The notes under the pieces are model-generated. The model ran no database searches. It was not told the DNA's origin and worked only from the letters and a program-made list of their open reading frames with translations. A program made the position numbers and the translations under genes. Below are positions 1 to 8,298 of a stretch of DNA of 32,291 bases, piece by piece (position 1 is the stretch's first letter; the number at the start of each line of letters is the position of its first letter). The DNA lies in NCBI RefSeq assembly GCF_020711255.1, contig NZ_JAJFAW010000039.1:1-32291 (forward strand). Reading direction: 5' to 3'. The stretch comes from Hymenobacter plasmatis. GTDB taxonomy: Bacteria > Bacteroidota > Bacteroidia > Cytophagales > Hymenobacteraceae.

Positions 1-1
1 G

Positions 2-28
2 GTCGCCGCCAACCTTATTTACGAGTAA
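2..28 (+). CDS. C-terminal end of an upstream gene (partial)
   Basis: The first bases read as an open frame of eight codons (V-A-A-N-L-I-Y-E) ending in TAA at 26-28. A strong terminator hairpin starts directly at the stop codon. This arrangement is what the last codons of a plus-strand gene would look like. Eight residues are too few to name a product, and the reading frame is inferred mainly from the stop and terminator. Confidence 0.4.
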   Translation, partial: VAANLIYE

Positions 29-65
29 CGCCCCCCGCCGCTTTCACCAGCCGAGCGGGGGGCGT
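28..65 (+). terminator. Rho-independent terminator
   Basis: An 11-bp perfect stem (ACGCCCCCCGC at 28-38 pairs with GCGGGGGGCGT at 55-65) with a 16-nt loop is followed by a T-rich stretch. It overlaps the TAA that ends the partial upstream frame and would stop that transcript. Confidence 0.8.
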
Positions 66-461
66 TTTGCGTTTTGCATCCCCTCCGCCATCCCTCCGCA
101 GGCACGGTATGAACACAGGCGGATATGCTAGCGGCTCGCTACCAAGGAGGCCATGATTTTTGCTACTAGGGTAGCAGCTGCAGCAGCATATTTCTATACA
201 CGCTTCGTATCATCAGCTTATCGGTATTAGCTTAATTAGACTAAATGCGCAACAAAGTGCTCTTTCCCTATAAACTAGGCCTTTCAATGAGCTTGTGAAG
301 TTATTGGTCCAATAAGTGCATGCCTGGTCCTACTATTTGATAATCTGCTAGCTACGGTAACTGGAGTATTGATAATTTGCTTAAGTCCACCCTGATTTTT
401 CTTTGGAAGGTTTAGGGCCAGAAAATGGCCCCGCTACTTTCATGGTGAATTACAAATCATC
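66..461. other. Non-coding gap upstream of the fabG-like cluster
   Basis: About 400 bases without a convincing gene. Base composition falls from GC-rich near the terminator to clearly AT-rich after position 170. Any promoter for the five-gene cluster should lie here. I found only near-matches to TAnnTTTG (for example around 338-346 and 372-380), not an exact one. No repeat, RNA gene or riboswitch-like structure was recognised. Confidence 0.5.
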
Positions 462-1205
462 ATGAAACGAGCACAGGATAAGGTAGTCATCATCACGGGT
501 GGGGCCAGCGGCATTGGACGGGTATCAGCTCTTCGGTTTGCTGCTGAAGGTGCCATTGTTGTTATCTGGGATATAGATATGACGAAGGCTGAAGCCACTC
601 GGACGGAGGTGGAGGCACAGGGTGGGCAAGCTGTAGTGGCCCAAGTAAATACTACACAGCCCGAACAAGTGGCTGCTGCTGCCCAAGCAGTTCAGGATAA
701 GTTTGGCCGCATTGACGTGCTGATAAACAATGCTGGCATTACCCGCGATGCATCGCTGCGCAAGATGACCTTTGCACAGTGGCAACAGGTCATTGATGTG
801 AACCTAACGGGCGTGTTTGTGTGTGCCCAGGCTGTGGCACCCTACATGGAGGCCCAGCGTAGTGGCCGAATTATCAATACTTCGTCCGTGGTGGGGCTGT
901 ATGGCAACTTTGGGCAGTCGAACTACGCAGCTACTAAGGCTGGTCTGATTGGACTTACCAAGACGCTGGCCAGAGAACTCGGCAAGTACAACATCACCGT
1001 GAATGCCGTAGCGCCGGGCTTTATGGCCACCGATATGCTGGCTACCATTCCGGAAAAGGTGCTGGATGCGCTGAAAAGCCGCACGCCACTGGGCCGCTTG
1101 GGCAAACCCGAAGACATTGCGGCGGCTTATTTATTCTTGGCTTCGGATGAGGCTGGGTATGTGAGCGGGACGGTGCTGAGCGTGGACGGTGCCATTACTA
1201 TTTAG
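462..1205 (+). CDS. SDR-family 3-oxoacyl-(ACP/CoA) reductase, FabG-like
   Basis: A classical short-chain dehydrogenase/reductase of 247 residues, the usual FabG length. It should reduce a 3-oxoacyl thioester, or oxidise the 3-hydroxy form, in the cytoplasm. Visible motifs are the cofactor loop TGGASGIG (12-19), NNAG (89-92), Asn114, and the Ser142-Tyr155-Lys159 catalytic set with the expected spacing. The second strand ends in an acidic residue (VVIWDID, Asp37). In SDRs this normally favours NAD(H), whereas housekeeping FabG uses NADPH, so a dedicated or catabolic role is more likely than bulk fatty-acid synthesis (inference). It is the first gene of a plus-strand cluster. The KASIII-like gene starts five bases after its stop, or overlaps it if the upstream ATG at 1189 is used. 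No Shine-Dalgarno is visible, as is normal for Bacteroidota. Confidence 0.9.
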   Translation: MKRAQDKVVIITGGASGIGRVSALRFAAEGAIVVIWDIDMTKAEATRTEVEAQGGQAVVAQVNTTQPEQVAAAAQAVQDKFGRIDVLINNAGITRDASLRKMTFAQWQQVIDVNLTGVFVCAQAVAPYMEAQRSGRIINTSSVVGLYGNFGQSNYAATKAGLIGLTKTLARELGKYNITVNAVAPGFMATDMLATIPEKVLDALKSRTPLGRLGKPEDIAAAYLFLASDEAGYVSGTVLSVDGAITI

Positions 1206-1209
1206 AGCC

Positions 1210-2214
1210 ATGAGCCCAACTACTGGCCGCCGCGCGCTGATTACGAGTACTGGCTCCTACGTGCCGGAGCGGGAACTGCCCAACTCGTACTTCAACAAGT
1301 TGCTGGGGGAGGATGTGGACCAGTGGCTGCGCGATAACATGAATATCCACGCCCGCCGCTGGTGTGCCGATAACGAATCGGTAGCGGACCTATGCGAGGC
1401 CGCGGCGCGGCAGGCGCTGGAACGCGCCGGGGTGCGCGCCGATGAACTGGACTTGCTAATTGTGGCAACCGACACGCCAGAGTTTGTGTCGCCCTCTACA
1501 GCGGCGGTACTTCAATACCGTCTGGGGGCCACGGGAGCAGGCACTTTCGACCTTAATGCTGCTTGTGCTGGCTTTGTGACGGCCCTGGATGTCGCCGCGA
1601 AATATATTACTTCTGACAGGCGCTACAACAAGGTGCTGGTGATTGGCGGCTATGCCATGAGCAAGTATCTGGACCTAATTGACAAGAAAACAGTGACGCT
1701 GTTTGCTGATGGAGCCGGGGCTGTGCTGCTCACCTCAGCAATCGATACCGACCGAGGCTTTCTCACCAGCCGCCTGCACACCGAGGGCCAATACGCTTCC
1801 TGGATGGGCATCTACGCCGGGGCCTCCAACCAACCCATAACGGCCGAGGTAGTAGCGCGCAAGGATCACAAGCTAAAGTTTGTGCACCGATTTCCGAAGG
1901 AGTTGAATCCGGAGGTCTGGACGCGGCTGGCGCAGGAAATGGGCGAAGACATCGGCGTAAGCCCCCGGGAGGTGGACCACTACGTGATGACCCAGCTCAA
2001 CTTTCACGCCATCAATGAAACTCTTGACCGGCTCGACGTGCCGCGCGGCCGGGCTCCGCTCATCATGGACCGTTTTGGGTACACGGGGTCGGCGGCCATT
2101 CCCATGGCGTTGGACTACGCAGTGACGAAGGGCGACATTAAAGAAAACGATTTGATATTCCTCATTGGCTCGGGCGGCGGGCTGGCCTTTGCCGGAGCGG
2201 CGTTTCGCTTTTGA
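1210..2214 (+). CDS. KASIII-like (FabH-fold) condensing enzyme with altered active site
   Basis: Thiolase-fold protein of 334 residues from this start, related to 3-oxoacyl-ACP synthase III. The ATG at 1210 is preferred over the one at 1189 because the family begins right at ALITSTGSYVPE and the longer start overlaps fabG. The nucleophile is present in NAACAGF (Cys119). Aligned without gaps to the C-terminal part of E. coli FabH, the PHQAN motif reads MTQLN, placing Thr261 at the catalytic His. The HGNTSAAS motif reads FGYTGSAA, placing Tyr291 at the catalytic Asn. The 30-residue spacing matches FabH exactly. FabH uses His and Asn for malonyl decarboxylation, so this protein may be an acyltransferase or condense a different nucleophile (inference). 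A normal KASIII is unlikely. The SSF gene follows after 43 nt. Confidence 0.88.
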   Translation: MSPTTGRRALITSTGSYVPERELPNSYFNKLLGEDVDQWLRDNMNIHARRWCADNESVADLCEAAARQALERAGVRADELDLLIVATDTPEFVSPSTAAVLQYRLGATGAGTFDLNAACAGFVTALDVAAKYITSDRRYNKVLVIGGYAMSKYLDLIDKKTVTLFADGAGAVLLTSAIDTDRGFLTSRLHTEGQYASWMGIYAGASNQPITAEVVARKDHKLKFVHRFPKELNPEVWTRLAQEMGEDIGVSPREVDHYVMTQLNFHAINETLDRLDVPRGRAPLIMDRFGYTGSAAIPMALDYAVTKGDIKENDLIFLIGSGGGLAFAGAAFRF

Positions 2215-2257
2215 GTTGAGCTGAATTTCTATTGCATCGCATTTTACCGCACTTCCC

Positions 2258-3814
2258 ATGAACGGCATCGCTTCTCCGCAGCAAGTCACGGCCACGGCTA
2301 TTTTACTGGTGTGCTATGCGGCCGTTATCCTGTTTTTTGTGGTGCGCGGGGCCCTGCGTATTACCAGCATGGCGGATTATGCCGTGGGGTCGCTGCGGTT
2401 TTCGCCGGTGGCGGTGGGGCTGTCGCTGGCGGCTTCCATGACCAGCGCGGCCACGTTTATCATCAACCCGGGCTTTGTGGCCATTAATGGGCTGAGCGCC
2501 ATGCTCTCCTTTGGGGTGGTAATGCCCATTGCGTCGATGGCGTCGTTGGTGGTATTCACCAAGGGATTTCGCAAGCACGGGCAGACGGTGAAGGCGCACA
2601 CGCTGGCGCAGTGGATAGGCTCGCGGTTTCAAAGCAAGGGGCTGACGCGCTACTTTGGGTGGCTGTCGCTACTGCTCATTACCTTCATTGTGCTCATTTG
2701 TGTGGGGCTGACTCAGGTGTTGAGCAATGCCCTGAACGCGCCGCCGCTGCCGGTGCTGGTGGGCGTGGTGATGTTCATTTTCGGCTACATGATGTTCGGG
2801 GGGGCTAATTCGATGGTGTATACCAATACCATTCAGGCCTGCCTGAAGCTGCTGGTGGCGCTGGTGTTGCTCACGTCGGGCTACGAGCACTTCAGCCAGG
2901 GCATGCACGGCTTTATTGCCAAGCTGGGCGCAATAGACCCGGCCCTGACGCACGCCACCAACCCGGGCAGCTACCTGTTTCGGGATTACTTCGAAATCAT
3001 TTTCTGCCAGGTAGTCATCGGCATTGCCATTGTGTGCCAGCCGCACCTTATCACCAAGTCTTTGCTGCTGGACAGTGAAAAGGATGTGAACCGCTACCTC
3101 CTCACGGCGGTGCTGGTGCTCACGGTGTTCTTCTCGGTGGTGTTTGTAGGGCTGTATGCGCGCATGGCCTTTCCCGGCCTGGTGCTGAATGGGCAGGAAT
3201 TGAAGATGGACAAGATTATGTCGGCCTACGTGGTGCGCGAATTTCCGGTGTACATGGGCCTGCTGGTTATTCTCGGGCTGATTTCGGCGGGCATATCCAC
3301 GCTGGAAAGCCTGATTCAATCCCTGTCGAGCACCATCACGGCCGATATTATCAAGCCCTTGCTGCCAGCCACGGCTTTCAGCGGCGACGGTGGCTTCGGC
3401 CGCGAGATTATGCTCAACCGGGTGGTCATTGCGGCGTTGGCGGCGGTTGCCATTTGGCTGTCTTACGACCAGTTTGTGAATGCCAAGCTGAGCGTGGCCA
3501 TCTTCGCTCAAACGGGGGTGTATGCCTATTTCGCGGCTGCCTTTGTGCCCATCTGTTTTGGTATTTTCCTGAAAGATGCCCCACGAGTGGCCGTTGCGGC
3601 GGCATCGGTGGCAGCGCTGCTGGTGCATTTCGCCATCTATTTCGGCCGGCTTACGCCTTATATGCAGGCGCCGGTGCGCAATCCCGGGGTTTCGGCGGCC
3701 ATTGCCATTGTGGTTTCGGTGGCGGTGGGTGGTGTGCTGTATTGGGCTAAACGCAAGGCACCAGCGCCGATGATAACTGAAGAAACACCTCTGGTTACGG
3801 CTTCTACCCACTAA
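2258..3814 (+). CDS. Sodium:solute symporter family (SSF) transporter
   Basis: Integral membrane protein of 518 residues with about 13 hydrophobic segments, the normal SSF length and topology. The first core helix carries the family pattern (LAASMTSAATFIINPGF, about 50-66). The SSF signature region is visible at GGANSMVYTNTIQACLKL, comparable to the PutP sequence with its T-D-T-[IV]-Q-A motif. Such proteins import an organic solute, often a carboxylate, amino acid or vitamin, driven by the sodium gradient. The substrate cannot be read from sequence. It lies between a KASIII-like enzyme and an acyl-CoA ligase, so a carboxylic acid to be thioesterified is the most economical guess. Gaps of 43 nt upstream and 65 nt downstream are compatible with one operon. 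Confidence 0.9.
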   Translation: MNGIASPQQVTATAILLVCYAAVILFFVVRGALRITSMADYAVGSLRFSPVAVGLSLAASMTSAATFIINPGFVAINGLSAMLSFGVVMPIASMASLVVFTKGFRKHGQTVKAHTLAQWIGSRFQSKGLTRYFGWLSLLLITFIVLICVGLTQVLSNALNAPPLPVLVGVVMFIFGYMMFGGANSMVYTNTIQACLKLLVALVLLTSGYEHFSQGMHGFIAKLGAIDPALTHATNPGSYLFRDYFEIIFCQVVIGIAIVCQPHLITKSLLLDSEKDVNRYLLTAVLVLTVFFSVVFVGLYARMAFPGLVLNGQELKMDKIMSAYVVREFPVYMGLLVILGLISAGISTLESLIQSLSSTITADIIKPLLPATAFSGDGGFGREIMLNRVVIAALAAVAIWLSYDQFVNAKLSVAIFAQTGVYAYFAAAFVPICFGIFLKDAPRVAVAAASVAALLVHFAIYFGRLTPYMQAPVRNPGVSAAIAIVVSVAVGGVLYWAKRKAPAPMITEETPLVTASTH

Positions 3815-3879
3815 TCTGTGGACCGCAAAATGGCCTGATACCTATCCTAACAATTCCCACCAACTCCTCCCAAACCGCG

Positions 3880-5385
3880 ATGTACACGAAAGACTGGGCC
3901 GCCAAGTGGGCGCTCTACTCGCCGCAGAAAGTGGCGTTGAGGGAGCTTGATACCGACCGCGCCCTCACGTATGTTGAGCTAAACCAGGCCGCCAATTACC
4001 TCGCCACCGAGCTCACCCAGCACCACGGCTTGCGCAAGGGCGACCGGGTAATGGTGCTCGCCGAGCATAGCCTGGAGTATGTGGTGCTGTTTGTGGCGGC
4101 TCAGAAAACGGGTCTTATTCTGGTACCTATCAACTACCGGCTGGCGGTGGCCGAAATTGATTACCTGGTGCACAACTGCCAGCCCGCACTGCTGATTTAC
4201 GAGGAGCAGTTTCAGGATAAAGTCATACAACTGCAGGCCTTGGCCGCGCCCACGGCCCCGCCCGTGTGGCCGCTGCAAACACTGGTTGACATCTGCCAGC
4301 GTGGCCTGGATGCTGAGCCCGTGGCATTCGTGGCAGCCGAGCTGGACGAAGATGACGCCGTGTTCATTCTCTACACATCCGGCACGACGGGCTTTCCCAA
4401 GGGCGCCCTCTACACGCACCGCATGCTGCTATGGAATAGTATCAATACTTCGCAGAGCCTGGAAATCACGCCCGACGACGTTACCATCAATTGCATGCCG
4501 CCCTTCCATACGGGTGGCTGGAACGTGCTGCTGACGCCTTTTCTACACCGCGGCGCCACGGTTGGGCTGCTCAAGAAGTTTCAGCCCGAGCGCCTGCTGG
4601 CACTGCTCGACCAAGAGCAGGCCGATATATTCATGGGGGTGCCCACCATGCTCAAGATGATGATGGAAAGCCCGGCCTTTGCGGCGGCCGACCTGGGCAG
4701 CCTGCGCTATTTTATTGTGGGAGGGGAGGCCCTGCCGCTGGAAGTTATCCGGGCGTGGGACCGCAAGGGCATCAAAATCCGCCAGGGGTTTGGGCTGACG
4801 GAAGTGGGACCCAACCTGTTTTCGCTGCACCAGGACGATTCCATGCGCAAAATTGGCTCCATCGGGCGGTCTAATTTTTACGTCGAAACCAAGCTCATCG
4901 ACGAGCAGGGCCAGGAAGTGGGGCCCGACGAAGTGGGCGAGCTGTGCCTGCGCGGCCCCATGACCACGCCCGGCTACTGGCGCGACCCCGAAGCCACCGC
5001 CAAGGCCATGCCCGACGGCTGGTTCCGCACCGGCGACCTGCTCCGGCGCGATGCCGAAGGCTACTTCTTCGTGATGGACCGCATCAAAAACATGTACATC
5101 TCGGGCGGTGAAAACGTGTACCCGGCCGAAATTGAGCGGTTTTTGCTCACGTTTCCGGGCGTGTCGGAAGTGGCGGTTATCGGCGTGCCCGATGAGCGCT
5201 GGGGCGAAGTCGGCAAGGCCTTCATCGTGACGAAGGGGCTCGACATTTCCTGCGAAGCCCTGCAGGCCTACTGCGCCGGCAACCTGGCCCGCTTCAAGGT
5301 GCCCAAGTACCTGGAGCTGGTGCCCGAGCTGCCGAAAAACGATACCGGAAAAATCAACAAAAAGGCCCTGAAAGCCAGCGTATGA
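3880..5385 (+). CDS. AMP-forming acyl-CoA/acyl-ACP ligase
   Basis: Class I adenylate-forming enzyme (ANL superfamily), 501 residues and full length. It activates a carboxylate with ATP to an acyl-adenylate and then to a thioester, normally with CoA. All core motifs are intact: P-loop YTSGTTGFPKG (165-175), GFGLTEVG (303-310), the TGD of A7 (384-386), the hinge and A8 region starting at Arg401 (RIKNMYISGGENVYPAEIE) and the catalytic A10 lysine in TGKINKK (Lys491). It resembles short-to-medium-chain or aromatic acyl-CoA ligases more than the longer FadD/OleC type, but specificity is not readable. Its TGA overlaps the ATG of the hydrolase gene (ATGA), so the two are probably translationally coupled. 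Confidence 0.93.
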   Translation: MYTKDWAAKWALYSPQKVALRELDTDRALTYVELNQAANYLATELTQHHGLRKGDRVMVLAEHSLEYVVLFVAAQKTGLILVPINYRLAVAEIDYLVHNCQPALLIYEEQFQDKVIQLQALAAPTAPPVWPLQTLVDICQRGLDAEPVAFVAAELDEDDAVFILYTSGTTGFPKGALYTHRMLLWNSINTSQSLEITPDDVTINCMPPFHTGGWNVLLTPFLHRGATVGLLKKFQPERLLALLDQEQADIFMGVPTMLKMMMESPAFAAADLGSLRYFIVGGEALPLEVIRAWDRKGIKIRQGFGLTEVGPNLFSLHQDDSMRKIGSIGRSNFYVETKLIDEQGQEVGPDEVGELCLRGPMTTPGYWRDPEATAKAMPDGWFRTGDLLRRDAEGYFFVMDRIKNMYISGGENVYPAEIERFLLTFPGVSEVAVIGVPDERWGEVGKAFIVTKGLDISCEALQAYCAGNLARFKVPKYLELVPELPKNDTGKINKKALKASV

Positions 5386-6356
5386 GCTGCTCCCTCTACC
5401 TCCTGCCCCTGGCCTTTCTCCTATTTATCAGCACAAGCCTACCGGCCATGAGTTATCAGACGCAAGCGATGCCGATTCGCCAGGTGATTGGCGCTTATGG
5501 GTTTCCGGAGCACACCGTGGCGCTGGCCGACTCGCTTGAGGTGGCGTATGTGGACGCGGGCAAGGGCAAAAACACGCTCATCTTCATCCACGGCCTCTCG
5601 AGCTACGTGCGGGCCTGGGAGCGCAGCATTCCGGAATTGAGCAAATCGGCGCGCTGCCTGGCGGTGGATTTACCGGGCTATGGCAAGTCTTCCAAGGGCC
5701 ACTACCCGGGCACCATGGACTTTTATGCCGAGGTCATCCACCAGTTTATTCAGAAGCTGCACCTGAAAAAGGTAACGCTGGTGGGCCACAGCATGGGCGG
5801 CCAGATTGCCGTGACCCTGGCCCTAAAATACCCCGCCGATGTGCAGAAGCTGGTGCTCACCTCGCCGGCCGGCTTCGAAACCTTCACGGAGCCGGAGAAA
5901 CAGCAGCTGCGGGCGTTCTATACGGTGCCGTCCATCGTGAATACGCCGGAAGCCCAGGTACGCACCAACCACAAGTACAACTTCTACCGCATGCCCGCCG
6001 AGGTAGACCTCTGGATAGCCGAGCGCCTGCGCATGATGCAGTGCGAGGATTTCCAGCAATACGCCCAAACCGTGGTAAATAGCATGGCTGGCATGCTCGA
6101 CGGCCCTGTTTTCGACCGGCTTGCCCGGGTGCAGCAGCCCACGCTGGTGGTTTTTGGAGGTGAGGACTTTTTGATTCCGAACCGGGCGTTACACCCCCAG
6201 CTGACTACGGCCCAAGTAGCGGCTGCCGGCGTGGCCCAGCTGCCCCATGCGCAGCAAGTGATACTGGCCGAGGCCGGCCACTTTGCCCACTACGAAAAGG
6301 CGGCGGAGTTCAACCGCTTGGTAGCAGCGTTCGTGCGGGAAAAATTAAAAAATTGA
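5382..6356 (+). CDS. Alpha/beta hydrolase, probably exported
   Basis: Serine hydrolase of 324 residues. The nucleophile elbow is GHSMGG (Ser137). The likely acid is Asp262 (FGGEDFLIP) and the base is His300 (EAGHFAHY). The oxyanion-hole HG is at 70-71. It would cleave an ester, thioester, lactone or C-C bond. The first 22 residues form a hydrophobic stretch ending LPAMS, like a signal peptide but without a basic n-region, so export is probable but not certain. A second in-frame ATG at 5448 would give a cytoplasmic form. The ATGA overlap with the ligase stop supports the upstream start. OleB-type beta-lactone decarboxylases have an Asp nucleophile, so this is not OleB. Last gene of the cluster. 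Confidence 0.88.
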   Translation: MSCSLYLLPLAFLLFISTSLPAMSYQTQAMPIRQVIGAYGFPEHTVALADSLEVAYVDAGKGKNTLIFIHGLSSYVRAWERSIPELSKSARCLAVDLPGYGKSSKGHYPGTMDFYAEVIHQFIQKLHLKKVTLVGHSMGGQIAVTLALKYPADVQKLVLTSPAGFETFTEPEKQQLRAFYTVPSIVNTPEAQVRTNHKYNFYRMPAEVDLWIAERLRMMQCEDFQQYAQTVVNSMAGMLDGPVFDRLARVQQPTLVVFGGEDFLIPNRALHPQLTTAQVAAAGVAQLPHAQQVILAEAGHFAHYEKAAEFNRLVAAFVREKLKN

Positions 6357-6571
6357 GCTGGAAAAGTGCTGGGTGGAGCTAATTAGCCCATCTTAAGAAG
6401 CGAAAGGCGCCTTGCGAGGCAGCGCTTATTGTAGGCGAGGAGAGCCGCCGAGGGGAGTGCTTTGCCCCGAAGTTGAGCTAAGGGCGCCGGCGGTCGACCA
6501 CAAAATCCGTCCGTTCGCTGGGTGATAATGGCTGTTGGGCCAGCAGTCAAAATAAGGCTTCATGGCTTGGA
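6357..6571. other. Intergenic region after the five-gene cluster
   Basis: No gene, strong terminator or known repeat is visible. The stretch holds two copies of the over-represented octamer TTGAGCTR, one over the hydrolase stop (6353-6360) and one at 6473-6480. A short imperfect inverted repeat near 6396-6430 is too weak to call. Confidence 0.4.
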
Positions 6572-6579
6572 TAATTTTG
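6572..6579 (+). promoter_or_regulatory. Candidate Bacteroidota -7 promoter element
   Basis: TAATTTTG matches the Bacteroidota sigma-A -7 consensus TAnnTTTG exactly and lies 44 bases before the L,D-transpeptidase ATG, giving a short leader. No clear TTG at the -33 position was found, so this remains a candidate. Confidence 0.4.
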
Positions 6580-6623
6580 AGGATTAATTATTAGTCCGCA
6601 ATTGATATCCGCTTAGTTCAGCT

Positions 6624-8135
6624 ATGAAATCCAGTTTTACTTTCTGCTTAAATGCTATCGTCGGCTTTATCAAAGGGCAACAGCCCACCGACGGCCCGCT
6701 TTTTCGTTTTGTAGGTTTTATGGCGTTGGCCATGATGCTCGCGGGGGCGGTGAGCCGGGGCGCTGGCTCGGTAGAGCGGCCCTCCAATACGGACGTGGCA
6801 TCCTTGCTGCGGCAGTTGCCCAAGGGTAGCCAGCAAAACGATTCGGTGACTATTTCGCGGGTTGCCGCTTTCTATGCCCACAGCAGCTACACGCCTGTGT
6901 GGACCAGTCCCAGCGGCGCTACGCCCGAAGCCCGCGCCGCTGTGAGCTTGCTGAAGGGCGCGGCCCGTTTTGGCCTGAAGCCGGCCGAGTACCGGGCAGC
7001 GGGCCTGGCGGCTCTGCTGGATTCGCTGGGTACGGTGGATGAGCAGTCGCTGGCCCGCCGGGTACGTGCCGAGCAACAACTGAGCGAAGCGGTGCTGCAT
7101 TTTGTACAACACCTGCACGAAGGCCGCATTACCAACTCTGAGCTGCGGACCGCTCCGCTAGCCGGAGCGCCTTCCTTCGATGCGGTGGCTCATTTGCAGC
7201 GCGCCCTGGGCAGCGGCCGGCTGGTGCCGGTGCTGCTCGAAGCTCAGCCTGCTTCCCGCAGCTACGTGCGGTTGCTCAGCGCCTGGCAGCGCATGCTTGA
7301 TAAGGACAGCGTCGGTGCCCAGCGTACCGCATTGGCGGTTGCCATCAACCTGGAGCGCCTCCGCTGGGAGCCCCGTGCCGATTCGCTGTATCTGGCGGTA
7401 AACATCCCGTCCTACACCCTGCAAGTAGTACGTGGTGCCCGCGTGGCAGCCAGCCACCGCGTGGTGGTGGGCAAGGTGGCTTCGCCCACGCCCGGGCTCT
7501 ATAGCCGCGTCACGTTCTTTCAGACCGCTCCGGAATGGCGCGTGCCCCAGAGCATTGCGGCCAACGAAATGCTGCCCAAGCTCCGCAAAGACGCTGGGTA
7601 CCTCGACGACCGTGGGTTTGAACTGTACAACGCTGCTGGCCGCCTTGTGAATCCGTACCGCGTAGACTGGGACGCGGTGCAGCCGGAGACGTTCCCCTAT
7701 ACCATCCGCCAGGCCCCGTCCGCCGAAAACGCCCTGGGTGAAGTCGTGTTTCGCTTCGCTAACCCGTTTGCGGTGTACATGCACGACACGCCGGCCAAAG
7801 CGGCTTTTCGCGCCAATGCCCGCGCCTTGAGCCACGGCTGCATCCGGGTAGAGAAGCCCTTGGAGCTTGCCCGGTTCCTGCTGGAGCGCGACGGAAAGAA
7901 CGCCGCCGACCGGTTGGAAGACTTGCAAAACAGCCTGGACGCGGGCCACACCAAAGAATTTGGACTGCAGGCCCCGGTGCCACTGCTGGTGCGCTACTTA
8001 ACCTGCGAAGCCGATGGCGACCAGCTGCGCCAACTGCCCGATATCTACGGTCGCGACCTCGCCCTGAGCCAGGCCTGGCAAGATGCTCCCACGACGCCCC
8101 TGGCTCCGGTTACGGCTGTGCTGGCCCTGCGCTAA
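6624..8135 (+). CDS. L,D-transpeptidase (YkuD domain, YcbB-like)
   Basis: Protein of 503 residues. L,D-transpeptidases cross-link peptidoglycan (3-3 links) or attach proteins to it in the periplasm. The N-terminus has a membrane or signal segment (about 28-46, FVGFMALAMMLAGAV). A helical region with a peptidoglycan-binding look (about 55-225) precedes the YkuD catalytic domain (about 255-425). The active-site signature is HDTP (His387) followed by SHGCIR (catalytic Cys406). Overall order and length fit the YcbB/LdtD class. The gene stands alone, with its own candidate promoter upstream and a terminator 60 bases downstream. Confidence 0.92.
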   Translation: MKSSFTFCLNAIVGFIKGQQPTDGPLFRFVGFMALAMMLAGAVSRGAGSVERPSNTDVASLLRQLPKGSQQNDSVTISRVAAFYAHSSYTPVWTSPSGATPEARAAVSLLKGAARFGLKPAEYRAAGLAALLDSLGTVDEQSLARRVRAEQQLSEAVLHFVQHLHEGRITNSELRTAPLAGAPSFDAVAHLQRALGSGRLVPVLLEAQPASRSYVRLLSAWQRMLDKDSVGAQRTALAVAINLERLRWEPRADSLYLAVNIPSYTLQVVRGARVAASHRVVVGKVASPTPGLYSRVTFFQTAPEWRVPQSIAANEMLPKLRKDAGYLDDRGFELYNAAGRLVNPYRVDWDAVQPETFPYTIRQAPSAENALGEVVFRFANPFAVYMHDTPAKAAFRANARALSHGCIRVEKPLELARFLLERDGKNAADRLEDLQNSLDAGHTKEFGLQAPVPLLVRYLTCEADGDQLRQLPDIYGRDLALSQAWQDAPTTPLAPVTAVLALR

Positions 8136-8196
8136 TTGCCTTGGCTGTAGGGATTTAGGTCCTTGTTTGATAAAAAGATATAAGAAGGAGGTAAAG

Positions 8197-8229
8197 AAAA
8201 AAAAGCGCTGTACCACAGCGCTTTTTTTA
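8197..8229 (+). terminator. Bidirectional-type terminator hairpin
   Basis: AGCGCTGT (8204-8211) pairs perfectly with ACAGCGCT (8215-8222) around a 3-nt loop, with an A-run before and a T-run after. It ends the L,D-transpeptidase transcript. It also shows that the gene starting around 8251-8299 cannot begin upstream of it. Confidence 0.85.
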
Positions 8230-8298
8230 TGGCTATACCTATTGCCTAACATGATGAAATTTCCTTTAACTTGCTCGCTTACTGTACCCGAGCCGGTT

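Noticed and set aside
2669..3811. 380-residue open frame on the minus strand
   Set aside because: Antisense shadow of the SSF transporter; Arg/His/Gln-rich translation without motifs.
462..6356. oleABCD olefin/beta-lactone cluster
   Set aside because: The enzyme classes match loosely, but the SDR is short and FabG-like, the hydrolase has a Ser nucleophile, the KASIII lacks the OleA His and Asn, and there is a symporter.
8182..8196. Strong Shine-Dalgarno-like AAGGAGGT
   Set aside because: No start codon lies at a usable distance and a terminator hairpin follows at once; taken as coincidence.
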